This document shows positions 1-7,754 of a stretch of 42,058 nt of DNA, one piece after another. The first letter of the stretch is position 1. Each line of letters opens with the position of its first letter. The stretch covers positions 1-42,058 of the forward strand of contig JADLBE010000038.1 of NCBI GenBank assembly GCA_020847915.1, in the 5' to 3' direction. This DNA is from Saprospiraceae bacterium (GTDB taxonomy: Bacteria > Bacteroidota > Bacteroidia > Chitinophagales > Saprospiraceae). The notes beneath the pieces are model-generated. The model was not told the origin of the DNA. It saw only the letters and a list, made by a program, of their open reading frames with translations, and did no database searches. Made by a program: the position numbers and the translations under genes.

Positions 1-12
1 AAAACACAAAAA

Positions 13-696
13 ATGCGTCTCATCATCTTCTTCTTACTCCTTTCCGCCACCCTCTTCGCACAGCCCGTCGATTTTTTCGACACCGCCCGCAACCGCCACA
101 TCCCGGGGATGATTGACCCGGGCGGCGACAAACTCGTCATCATCGGCGCCTGTTACGGTTGTGAAAAAGGCATGTACGCCTTCCTGTCGAAAGCCCTCGT
201 GGCCGAGGGTTATACCGTGGTGAGTATCGAGCATGAGCAGCCGCAAGATGAGCCTCTGGCAACCACCGGCGACATCTACAAACTGCGCTACCCCGTTTGG
301 GAGCGTGGTGTCCAGAATCTGAAATTTGTATTGGCTGAAATGTACAAGCGCCAGCCAGCCCTGGCCGCCACCAAACCCGTGCTTATCGGCCATTCCAACG
401 GCGGCGACATCGCGATGCTGTACGCCACCCTTTACCCCGACGAGCTGGCGGACGTGATCAGTCTCGACCACCGCCGCATGCCCATCCCACGGAGCGCCAA
501 ACCCCGTTTGATGTCGTTGCGCGCCGGAGAATTTGAGCCCGATGCAGGCGTGATACCCACGCCTGAAGAGCAGGCGCAATACGGCATTCAAATAGAAATG
601 TTTGAAAATGCACGGCACATAGAGTTGAGTGATTTGGGTAGTGCGCAAATTCGGGGACGGATGGAGCGTTTGGTGGTGGAGTTTTTGAGGAATTAA
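13..696 (+). CDS. Exported alpha/beta-hydrolase family protein
   Basis: The 227-residue protein opens with a hydrophobic signal peptide (residues 1-16, ending near LFAQ), so it should be exported to the periplasm or envelope. A GHSNGG nucleophile elbow at residues 126-131 puts the catalytic serine at 128. His202 in a C-terminal ARHIELSD segment is the likely catalytic histidine; the acid residue is not certain. The upstream GACYGC segment (45-50) could contribute an oxyanion hole. Members of this superfamily hydrolyse esters, amides or peptides; the substrate cannot be read from the sequence. The ATG at 13 is preceded by an A-rich stretch typical of Bacteroidota leaders. The gene converges on the small minus-strand gene at 693-896, and their stop codons overlap by four bases. 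Confidence 0.8.
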   Translation: MRLIIFFLLLSATLFAQPVDFFDTARNRHIPGMIDPGGDKLVIIGACYGCEKGMYAFLSKALVAEGYTVVSIEHEQPQDEPLATTGDIYKLRYPVWERGVQNLKFVLAEMYKRQPALAATKPVLIGHSNGGDIAMLYATLYPDELADVISLDHRRMPIPRSAKPRLMSLRAGEFEPDAGVIPTPEEQAQYGIQIEMFENARHIELSDLGSAQIRGRMERLVVEFLRN

Positions 697-896
697 TCCC
701 TTTTCCGCATCGAGAAAACTGTCCTATCCAACCGGTGCTGCACGTTGGGATCCAAGCCATATGCCCTGCACGTTAGTTGCCAGGCGGCAGCCAATCTTTC
801 AGCTGGCGTTTTGCTAAGCCAATAAGCCCTAGTATTGGATGCTTCCTCAAAGGTGGCAATGCGGAATGCGGTTCGGTCCAGACGGTCGGTGTTCAT
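693..896 (-). CDS. Small antitoxin-like hypothetical protein (67 aa)
   Basis: This short protein has the pattern LDRTAFRIATFEEA, then RAYWLSKTPAERLAAAWQL, and ends in a basic FSMRKR tail. From memory this matches a widespread family of about 60-80 residues in Bacteroidota and Cyanobacteria that is usually encoded beside a nucleotidyltransferase and is often treated as an antitoxin-like partner. No nucleotidyltransferase lies beside it here, so it looks like an orphan. The start is the ATG at 896. A 16-bp inverted repeat lies just upstream (903-918). The stop overlaps the end of the convergent hydrolase gene. Coding status rests on the recognisable family pattern; function is inference. Confidence 0.6.
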   Translation of the reverse strand: MNTDRLDRTAFRIATFEEASNTRAYWLSKTPAERLAAAWQLTCRAYGLDPNVQHRLDRTVFSMRKRD

Positions 897-902
897 ACGG
901 TA

Positions 903-918
903 AAGATAAGTCTATCTT
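903..918 (-). promoter_or_regulatory. Short inverted repeat upstream of the 67-aa gene
   Basis: AAGATA and TATCTT are separated by four bases, 7 bp upstream of the start codon at 896. This is the right place for an operator or a leader hairpin of the small gene. Autoregulation is only inferred from the antitoxin-like nature of the product. Confidence 0.3.
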
Positions 919-931
919 ACTAAAAAAACGA

Positions 932-964
932 GGCTACACCTCTTCTGGCATCAGAGGTGTAGCC
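932..964 (-). terminator. Bidirectional intrinsic terminator
   Basis: A perfect 12-bp inverted repeat (932-943 with 953-964, 9-nt loop) is followed on the minus strand by CTCG and a run of seven T. On the plus strand the stem is followed by CCTTTT. It most plausibly ends transcription of the zinc-ribbon gene at 1082-1354 and separates it from the 67-aa gene. Confidence 0.75.
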
Positions 965-969
965 CCTTT

Positions 970-1081
970 TGATGGACAAAAACAGGTTCCGTCAGCAAAT
1001 CCTCCCAAATCCTATAGTCATCCCAGCGAAGCGTGGGACCTAAATCCATCCTGAAAATCCCGTAAATCAATTTAATCCTGA
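970..1081. repeat. Dispersed short repeat words between terminator and zinc-ribbon gene
   Basis: A 22-bp word at 1017-1038 (core TCCCAGCGAAGCGTGGGA) occurs again, identical, at 4493-4514 inside the outer-membrane receptor gene. Its TCCCA/TGGGA ends can form a small hairpin. It is surrounded by repeated AAATCC words. I see no gene in this stretch. Confidence 0.55.
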
Positions 1082-1354
1082 TCAGAAATCAAACAAATCC
1101 CCCAAAAACGAATCCTTTTTTTTCCTTTTCGGATCGTAATGCCTGTTGTCGGCATACTTGTCGTAATGCGGCTTGTCGTATGGTTTGTGATCGCTGTGCG
1201 GGGCGGCCGGCTTGTATTCCTGGGCCGAACGTTCGATGATTTTATCGAGCTCGCCGCGGTCGAGCCAAATGCCTCGGCATTGCGGACAATAATCAATTTC
1301 TACGCCGCTTCTTTCGGTCATGGCGAGGGGCATGTTGCAGGTTGGACAATTCAT
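1082..1354 (-). CDS. zf-TFIIB family zinc-ribbon protein
   Basis: From the ATG at 1354 the product is 90 residues. Two CxxC knuckles (Cys3/Cys6 and Cys23/Cys26) flank a short linker and are followed by RGIWLDRGELDKIIE, the hallmark of the zf-TFIIB (TFIIB zinc-binding) family. The rest is a low-complexity tail rich in His, Tyr, Lys and Asp ending in FLGDLFDF. Upstream in-frame codons exist to 1408, but the family begins at MNCPTC, so the internal start is preferred. The product is probably a small soluble cytoplasmic protein; its molecular role is unknown. A terminator lies downstream (932-964) and a long hairpin upstream (1494-1633). Confidence 0.75.
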   Translation of the reverse strand: MNCPTCNMPLAMTERSGVEIDYCPQCRGIWLDRGELDKIIERSAQEYKPAAPHSDHKPYDKPHYDKYADNRHYDPKRKKKDSFLGDLFDF

Positions 1355-1493
1355 GGTTCGTGTGTTTAAGTTTGGGCAAAACGTTGGAATCGGGGCGCCA
1401 AAATACAACGGTACTTGACAGATTTTGTTGAATGAATTCCTCCAAATGTACTCTCCTGTTTTTAATCACTGAACGTTAGCTTAAGCGCGTACT

Positions 1494-1633
1494 CGTTGAC
1501 ACGGAGAACACAGGGGAGGACAGAGGACATAGAGGGGTGGCTGGCTTCGCCATCCAAATTGGAATACAAATGGATGGCGAAGCCAGCCACCCCTCTGTGT
1601 TCTCTGTCCTCCTCCGTGTTCTCCGTGTCAACG
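1494..1633. repeat. 140-bp long hairpin element
   Basis: Arms of 62 bp (1494-1555 and 1572-1633) match at 58 of 62 positions around a 16-nt loop. Each arm is built from degenerate tandem words of the ACACGGAGA type plus a GGTGGCTGGCTTCGCCATCC core. The element lies between the zinc-ribbon gene and the 3' end of the outer-membrane receptor gene (stop at 1646), so it could act as that gene's terminator. No open reading frame of note is present. Confidence 0.85.
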
Positions 1634-1645
1634 ATTATGAGGCCC

Positions 1646-4600
1646 CTACCTTCTCATCATCACCCGAAACGTCCCAACCCCGCTGCCGCCTCCCTGCCTG
1701 TTCAAATTGTACGTCAATTTCAACAAACCGTAGCGGCCAAGCGACGAAACGCGCTGGTCTTCCACATAGTTCAGGTTGGTTACACGCTGGATACCCACGT
1801 TGCGGTTGAGCAGGTCGCGCACCACAAGACTCACCTCCAAGGCCTTGTTTTTCAACAAAAATTTTGAAACGCTGGCGTTCCAAATGGGTACGGCAGTGTT
1901 GAAACCATCAGACAAGCCATTGTTTACCACATATTCCAAATTGGTGTTTGCGGCCATGTTCCAGGGCAGTTCGGCGTTGGCGTCGGCCGAATAAAACTGC
2001 TGCAGGTATTGTTGGTCGATGGCGCCTTCAAACGAGTAGGCCGTCCGGTACCAGTTGTAGTCGGCGCCGGCGCTCATGGAAAACCATTCCACAGGTTCGA
2101 ACTCCCATGAAAATGCCTGGGTAATGCTCCAGCCGGTGGTGGTGTTTTCTTCGGTATTAACAAAGTTGTAGCCGCGGTTGAAACCAACGTCGGAACGGAT
2201 GTTGAACCGGGAATCAATTTTTTTCCAGGGTATGCCGAACGAAAAGGTGCCGTTGATGCGCCAGTCGGCATCCACATTTACAGGTCGGTAGGCACGGCGC
2301 AACAGGGAATCGATGACCTGTGCGTTCACAATGCGGTCCTGCGTGTAGGTGGTGAACACGCCGGCGAAAAAGCTGCGCATGGTGCCCGGGTTGAACTGCA
2401 CGTAATGAAGGTTCAGGTTGTTGGCATATTCGGGTTTGAGGTTCGGGTTACCGAGGTACACGTTCAACGGGTCGCTCACGTCGGGCACGGGTTGCAGTTG
2501 CTGCACGGTGGGCGCCGTTACACGCGCATTGTAATCGGCACTGAAACGGCGCGACTGTGAAAATTCATAATTGTAGTCCAACCGCGGCAAAAGGTGGCGG
2601 AAATCCTGGCGCACGGACTGGCCCACACCCGACGTTACCTCGCCGTCCAAAACAGCGTATTGCGCATCCAACCCGAAGCTGCCGTTCCATGTTTTTTTGT
2701 TGATGCGGAAACCTGCACCGGCACGGTGGTAACTGAAATTGTTGGTGTAAGCGTTGGAAAGCAGGTCGTTGAACTGGTTCTGTCCTTCCACAATGTCGAA
2801 CACGTCTTTGTCCGCTTCGTTTTGGGTACTGTTGTAAGCATAACTTAGCTCTACATACCGTTTTTTACCCAAAGGTTCGGTGTACGTGGCGCGGGCTCCG
2901 AGGGTGGTAACATCGTTGATGAAGGTCTGGTCTTGCAAAACGGTGTCGATGCTGGTGGGGGTGCCGTCGTCGCCGTACAGGAAATTTTCGCTCAGGTTTT
3001 GACTTTCCGAATCGTTGAAATTGAGACCAAAAGTGCCGTTAAGCGTTACATTTCTACCTTTTTTGGCAAATTTGTGACGGTACAGGAGGTTGTTGTTCCA
3101 GTTGGTTCCTGTAGCATCGGAACTGAATTTCCGGTTGTTGCCGTTGGTCAGTTGTTGGTCGGCGTTGAAGTTTTCCGTTTTTGCGACTGACTCGCTGTGG
3201 CGGTCGCTCATGGCCAGGGTCGTAGCGAGCTGCACGGTATTGAACGAGTCGATTTTTTGGTCGAAAGTGGCGTTTACGCGGTGGTTGTTGGCGAGGGTTT
3301 CCTCTTCGCTGCTGCCGTTGGTGTAAAACGTGCCTTCGGGCAGAAAGGACTGGCGCTGGTAGCTGCGGCTGAAATTTTGCAAAGGCCGACTGTAAAAATA
3401 ACTGCCGTTAAGCTCCGTTTTGGGGGTAAATTCCTGGTTGAAATTCACACCGCCGGCCCAGGTGGTGAGGAAGCCGTCGTTGTTGCCAAAGGCACTGAGT
3501 GGAATGCCGTTGTCGCTGTCGCTGCTGAATTCTAGACGAACACTACCACCGCCGCCGCCCATCATTTGGCGCATGGCGCCAGAATAGGCCATGTAATCAT
3601 CGATGGAAAACCCGGCTTCATTTACGTTGTTGCCCATGCCCAGCACCGAAAGTTGCTGGTTGGGTTTGAAACGGTTGAGTGTGAGGTTGCTTTCGTAGCG
3701 GCCCGTATTGCTGGTCGGGGTGAGGTCGGCGCCGCCACCGGCAGCAACCCGACCAAACCAACCTTTTTTCTTGTCCTCCTTGAGCTGGAGGTTGATTGTT
3801 TTTTCGCGCGAACCATCGTCGACGCCACTGAACGTCGCCTGGTCCGATTTTTTATCGTACACCTGCACCTTATCGACGGCGTCGGCGGGCAGGTTTTTGG
3901 TGGCGGCCTTAGGATCGGTTCCGAAGAACTTTTTGCCGTCTACCAACACATTTTTTACCACTTCTCCCTGGGCGCGCACCGTGCCGTCGCGTTCAATTTC
4001 CACCCCGGGCATTTTTTTCAAAAGGTCTTCCACCACGGCATTGTCCTTCACGTTGAACGACCCGGCGTTGAACTCGATGGTGTCCTTTTTGATTTGTACC
4101 GGATTCGCTTCTCCGGTAATTTGCACCTCACCGAGCAGGGTGGATTGGGGTTCCAGCTTCAACGTTCCCACATCCACAAAAGTTCCGCCGCCGTTCAAAG
4201 TCAACACTTGCTGGTGGTTGCGGTAGCCGATGTAGGTGGCCCGCAGCAGGTAATTTCCGGAAGGTTGGTTTTTGAGTTCGAAACTGCCGTCAGCTTCGCT
4301 GCGCGTAAAAGCAGCAAGCGATGAGTCGGAGGCCTGCAGCAACATCACCGTGGCCATTTCCAGGGGTGCGCCCATGCTGTCCTGCAACACCCCGCGGACG
4401 TCGTATTTTTGGGAAAAAAGAGAAATACTTAATGTGGAACATACCAGCAGCAGCAGGCAAATTCGGAATAGGGAATGCGGAATGGGGAATTTGTCATCCC
4501 AGCGAAGCGTGGGAACCGAACAGGGAATGCGGAATGGGGAATGGGGGAGCCCGGCAACGTTTAAGAAACCTTGGAGGTTTCTCAAACGTGTTTTAAGCTT

Positions 4601-4699
4601 AGCCACGGTCCCAGGCGTATCCGCACTTTGAACTTTAAACTTTAAACTTTGAACTGCTGCCCACTGCCTGCTGCCTGCTGCCTGCTTATTTGTTTTCAT
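1646..4699 (-). CDS. Outer-membrane beta-barrel (TonB-receptor-like) protein
   Basis: The 1017-residue product has a hydrophobic signal segment at residues 80-95 (LLLLVCSTLSISLFSQ), a CarboxypepD_reg-like domain (about 98-185, DVRGVLQDSMGAPLEMATV), a plug-like region (about 190-330, with LLKKMPGVEIERDG and VLVDGKKFFGTDP) and a long Tyr/Asn-rich beta-barrel ending GTFRVMMRR. This architecture fits the outer-membrane beta-barrel receptor family of Bacteroidota, which take up or export ligands across the outer membrane; the ligand is unknown. Residues 6-79 are encoded by repeat DNA, so the signal sequence looks split: a MKTNK n-region, a 74-codon insert, then the hydrophobic core. No ATG exists closer to the core, and a promoter fits the start at 4699. 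Confidence 0.9.
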   Translation of the reverse strand: MKTNKQAAGSRQWAAVQSLKFKVQSADTPGTVAKLKTRLRNLQGFLNVAGLPHSPFRIPCSVPTLRWDDKFPIPHSLFRICLLLLVCSTLSISLFSQKYDVRGVLQDSMGAPLEMATVMLLQASDSSLAAFTRSEADGSFELKNQPSGNYLLRATYIGYRNHQQVLTLNGGGTFVDVGTLKLEPQSTLLGEVQITGEANPVQIKKDTIEFNAGSFNVKDNAVVEDLLKKMPGVEIERDGTVRAQGEVVKNVLVDGKKFFGTDPKAATKNLPADAVDKVQVYDKKSDQATFSGVDDGSREKTINLQLKEDKKKGWFGRVAAGGGADLTPTSNTGRYESNLTLNRFKPNQQLSVLGMGNNVNEAGFSIDDYMAYSGAMRQMMGGGGGSVRLEFSSDSDNGIPLSAFGNNDGFLTTWAGGVNFNQEFTPKTELNGSYFYSRPLQNFSRSYQRQSFLPEGTFYTNGSSEEETLANNHRVNATFDQKIDSFNTVQLATTLAMSDRHSESVAKTENFNADQQLTNGNNRKFSSDATGTNWNNNLLYRHKFAKKGRNVTLNGTFGLNFNDSESQNLSENFLYGDDGTPTSIDTVLQDQTFINDVTTLGARATYTEPLGKKRYVELSYAYNSTQNEADKDVFDIVEGQNQFNDLLSNAYTNNFSYHRAGAGFRINKKTWNGSFGLDAQYAVLDGEVTSGVGQSVRQDFRHLLPRLDYNYEFSQSRRFSADYNARVTAPTVQQLQPVPDVSDPLNVYLGNPNLKPEYANNLNLHYVQFNPGTMRSFFAGVFTTYTQDRIVNAQVIDSLLRRAYRPVNVDADWRINGTFSFGIPWKKIDSRFNIRSDVGFNRGYNFVNTEENTTTGWSITQAFSWEFEPVEWFSMSAGADYNWYRTAYSFEGAIDQQYLQQFYSADANAELPWNMAANTNLEYVVNNGLSDGFNTAVPIWNASVSKFLLKNKALEVSLVVRDLLNRNVGIQRVTNLNYVEDQRVSSLGRYGLLKLTYNLNRQGGGSGVGTFRVMMRR
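4463..4684 (-). repeat. In-frame repeat cassette within the receptor signal-peptide region
   Basis: About 222 bp made of several repeat types. Reading on the plus strand these are GGAATNN heptamers (two clusters around 4461-4490 and 4522-4547), the 22-bp dispersed word at 4493-4514, a palindrome at about 4555-4591 (AGAAACCT/AGGTTTCT core), AACTTTA heptamers near 4625-4650, and CTGCCTG heptamers near 4660-4684. It encodes about 74 residues with no stop codon between the first codons and the hydrophobic signal core. The exact borders are my estimate. Confidence 0.75.
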
Positions 4700-4721
4700 A
4701 GCTTAACCGTTTTTGTTGGCA

Positions 4722-4748
4722 CAAAGGTATTTCCCCCTTTGCGCACAA
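4722..4748 (-). promoter_or_regulatory. Bacteroidota-type promoter for the outer-membrane receptor gene
   Basis: On the minus strand a TTG (4746-4748) is followed after 16 nt by TACCTTTG (4722-4729), matching the TAnnTTTG -7 element. The start codon at 4699 lies about 22 bp downstream, giving a short leader and supporting that start. Confidence 0.55.
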
Positions 4749-4811
4749 CAGGTTAACCTACCTTGATGGAACGTTAATTAAGGTTAAACCAACAATGCGT
4801 GCTTGAAAACT

Positions 4812-5843
4812 TCAAATAAACTCCGTGACGTCGGCATCATCGTCGATGTCCGGCAAGTCCTCTTCCAGCAGTAATTCATTGTCTTCTTCAACGTAGGTCA
4901 CCGGTTGGTTGTCGTTGAGCAGCATGCCCCCTGATTGAATAAGTTGATCAACGGTGATTACGTTTTCTTCTTCCGGATTCATGGGTTCATAGGTATCGTC
5001 CTGGTCAAATTGCCCATCGAGGTTTTCATCCTGAACCAACATATCAATGTCCAGATCCTGATCGGAGTCGATGAGGTAAGTGTCGGGAATCCCATCTGCA
5101 TTGGAGTCGATGAGGATGGCATCCACCATATTGTCATGGTCCGCATCAACAGCAACTGCGTCAATACTGCTGTCATCGTTGAGGTCGATGCCCACAAGGG
5201 TTGGGGCAGAAGCGACTTCGGGCGTCACTTCGGGCACTGCGATGGGATCGTTGTTGCTTATGGGCTCTGCAATGGGTGTTTCCACTGAAACGGTGCCTGA
5301 ATTTTGGACAACAGGTGGGGTTGCCGCATCTACATCCGGCGTATCGGGAACGGGTGTTGATGCAACAGACTGATCCACTTCGGCGGACCCATCGGATGCA
5401 GGCGTGTGGAATTCCTGGAACGCTGAGTTTTCCTGCAGGGCATCGGCATATTGCATTTGTTGCTCGGGCGACATCGCTTCCCACTCCTGTTGGGTGTAGG
5501 TGTTGTAGTATTGTCCGTGCCATTCAAAAAAGCCGCCTGGCCCTACTTCTGCCCGGGCAGCAGCAAATGCTTCGTTAAAACCCATACCATCCTGGACACC
5601 GTCGGCAAAGGGCGCTTCCGTAAAAACAACAACCGATTCGTTGCCATTTACAACTGGAGGAACAGGTTCCTCCCCGGAACTAAAGCCGAAAAGCGCATAA
5701 GCGCCTGTACCCACCATGATGCCGCTGAGTCCGGATGCCGTATTGGTCAACATCTCTTTTTGCCGCGCCGAGAGGTTTTTCAGGACCAAACGTTTGCGGT
5801 TGGGCGGCGTAGCAGGATTTTTTTCAGAGCTGTGGGTATCCAT
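4812..5843 (-). CDS. Acidic-repeat single-pass membrane protein, paralogue A
   Basis: Unrecognised family, 343 residues. A basic N-terminus (RKRLVLKNLSARQKEM) precedes a Gly/Ala-rich probable membrane helix (about 35-56). A compact central module follows at about 86-125 (DGMGFNEAFAAARAEV, FFEWHGQYYNTYTQQEWEAM). A Pro/Val/Thr-rich linker then leads to Asp/Asn-rich repeats (about 215-290, for example DADHDNMVDAILIDSNADG) that resemble EF-hand-like or thrombospondin type 3 calcium loops. The C-terminus is DLPDIDDDADVTEFI. The same order of parts, with clear residue identity, occurs in the 328-residue protein at 13837-14823. It is the last gene of the phosphosignalling island, 50 bp after the transmembrane kinase. 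Calcium binding and a link to the kinases are inferred. Confidence 0.7.
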   Translation of the reverse strand: MDTHSSEKNPATPPNRKRLVLKNLSARQKEMLTNTASGLSGIMVGTGAYALFGFSSGEEPVPPVVNGNESVVVFTEAPFADGVQDGMGFNEAFAAARAEVGPGGFFEWHGQYYNTYTQQEWEAMSPEQQMQYADALQENSAFQEFHTPASDGSAEVDQSVASTPVPDTPDVDAATPPVVQNSGTVSVETPIAEPISNNDPIAVPEVTPEVASAPTLVGIDLNDDSSIDAVAVDADHDNMVDAILIDSNADGIPDTYLIDSDQDLDIDMLVQDENLDGQFDQDDTYEPMNPEEENVITVDQLIQSGGMLLNDNQPVTYVEEDNELLLEEDLPDIDDDADVTEFI

Positions 5844-5893
5844 TTTTTTGGATTTTAAAAATGATCAATACGGGCGGGCATCCGATGGTGGTA

Positions 5894-7741
5894 CTACATG
5901 AAGATATCCACATAATCTGCCACAGGATCGCAAGGATTGTCGATGCTTTGCATGCGGAAATAGGACCTGCCACCGGTTTTTCGGAACTTGTAACGTCCAT
6001 TGCGCTTACATGCATTGCCATTGTTGATGTGACTGATTTTTGTCACGATGGTACCTGTGACCCAAAAATTGTTTTTGTCCACAAATTCCACGGTGCCGTT
6101 AACCGTCACGAAGTCGCCATTGTACCGCTGCTCTCCGGAAATTTTAAACACGCCGTTTTCTTCCTTGATGTTCACCTTGCCGGGCACATCCGTTTCTATC
6201 CATTGGAGGGTCAGGCTGTGTTTTCCAACATACTGGGAGCCAAAGGTAGTTGTTGCCGGACTTTTCGTGCCTGGAACGCTCAATGAATCAACCGCCGCTA
6301 CGGGTTTTTCTTTGGGCAAAACAACCACGTTTTTAATGGCATGGAGGGGCAAGGTGCCCTTGTCCTGCAAAAACAAATAAGCACCAAAAACATAGCTTAA
6401 CTCCCCAACACGTTCGGGTTTGTACTTAAAGGTGTTGGAAACATATTCCTCTGAGTCGTTCCATTCAGGTGCCAGGATTAAACTTGTTGGATCATTGCCT
6501 TCAAACTGGTACAGGATATGCTTGATGCCCGGGTTTTGGATGTCCCACATGGGAGATTCCAGCAGATTAACATCAACCGAAAATTCGAGTTCTTCGCCCA
6601 AAACGATGGTATCCTTTCCCGAAACGGCAACGGTTATTTTTCCGTTTTCAAACAAACTTCGCACTGCGTCCGAATCTTTTCGGGCAATTTCAGTTTGGCT
6701 TTTTTGCCAAAAAAACCAACCTGCCAGTCCCAATCCGACAAGCCCAAGAACTAGGTAAACAGGCCAGGGAAGCGACGTTCCTTCCGGTTTTTCAGGGTCA
6801 GGCGTTAACGTCGGTGCTGTTTTGAAACTTTCAACAACGGTTTCGTCCGAAACATAAGTGGAGGTGGCTGGTTTGGGTTTTCCTGAAATCAGGGCACGCA
6901 GGTCGTCGGCACTACGGACGCGCTGGTCCGGGTCTGCAACCAGACATTGCCGGATAAGTTGCCGGTAAGGTTCGGGCACCGTTTCGAGATCAGCAGGTAA
7001 TTGGGCATCCATGATACGTTTGACAACATCTGCACGCGCAGCATCGGAATCCGAGCGGTAACTGCCTGTTTCGAAAGGTGTATTTCCGTTAAAAATCCGG
7101 TACACAATGACGCCCAGGCTCCACAGGTCGGTGTTTTTCCGAATGGTTTGATGCCCCTGGAGTTGTTCCGGCGAGCTGTAATTGAGCGTACCACCGGCCA
7201 GAGAATTGGTGTGGTGGGTGTTTTGTCCGTCCTTGAATGCTTTGCTGATGCCCAAATCGGTAATTTTGGGCACCAGTTTGCCATTTTGCCTGCGGATGAC
7301 GAGGATGTTCCCAGGTTTCAGGTCGCGGTGAATGATGTTGTTTTGATGCAGGTGGTTTACACCCTCCACAAGTCCCAAAACGAGTTGTTCTTTTTCCGCA
7401 GCAGAAAGGTTGCTCGATTGAAGCAACTGTCCGAGGTTGCCTTCGGCATAATACTGCATCACCCCGAAATCGTAGGTTCCTGTTGGAAACGCGAACGTAT
7501 AGCAGGCTTCGTAATGTGCTACGTTTTCATGTTCGGGAATCTTATTGGCAAGTTCAACTTCGTTCAACAACCTGAAATTTTCCTGACCTTTCCGCACTTC
7601 AGCAACTTTAAGCGCAACAAACCTGTCGCGTACCTGGTCGTAAGCCTTGTACACTTTCCCAAATCCACCTTCTCCGAGCTGGTCGGTTTCCGGATCGTAA
7701 ACAAACCGTTGTTGAAACGCTTCAAATGTCATATCGACCAT
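5894..7741 (-). CDS. Transmembrane Ser/Thr protein kinase with C-terminal ectodomain
   Basis: The 615-residue protein starts with a complete Hanks-type kinase domain: glycine loop LGEGGFGKV (22-30), Lys45 in VALKV, HRDLKPGN with catalytic Asp140, and a DLG variant of DFG at 162-164, followed by GTLNYSSPEQ. A juxtamembrane Thr/Pro-rich linker leads to one membrane helix (about 326-345). The remaining roughly 270 residues should be periplasmic; they look like beta-rich sandwich material without an obvious known fold and end in a Cys-containing segment. The topology suits a receptor kinase that senses an envelope signal and phosphorylates cytoplasmic partners, such as the FHA proteins of the same island. 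It is 13 bp downstream of the amine oxidase gene. All catalytic residues are present. Confidence 0.88.
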   Translation of the reverse strand: MVDMTFEAFQQRFVYDPETDQLGEGGFGKVYKAYDQVRDRFVALKVAEVRKGQENFRLLNEVELANKIPEHENVAHYEACYTFAFPTGTYDFGVMQYYAEGNLGQLLQSSNLSAAEKEQLVLGLVEGVNHLHQNNIIHRDLKPGNILVIRRQNGKLVPKITDLGISKAFKDGQNTHHTNSLAGGTLNYSSPEQLQGHQTIRKNTDLWSLGVIVYRIFNGNTPFETGSYRSDSDAARADVVKRIMDAQLPADLETVPEPYRQLIRQCLVADPDQRVRSADDLRALISGKPKPATSTYVSDETVVESFKTAPTLTPDPEKPEGTSLPWPVYLVLGLVGLGLAGWFFWQKSQTEIARKDSDAVRSLFENGKITVAVSGKDTIVLGEELEFSVDVNLLESPMWDIQNPGIKHILYQFEGNDPTSLILAPEWNDSEEYVSNTFKYKPERVGELSYVFGAYLFLQDKGTLPLHAIKNVVVLPKEKPVAAVDSLSVPGTKSPATTTFGSQYVGKHSLTLQWIETDVPGKVNIKEENGVFKISGEQRYNGDFVTVNGTVEFVDKNNFWVTGTIVTKISHINNGNACKRNGRYKFRKTGGRSYFRMQSIDNPCDPVADYVDIFM

Positions 7742-7754
7742 TTTTATTGGTAGG

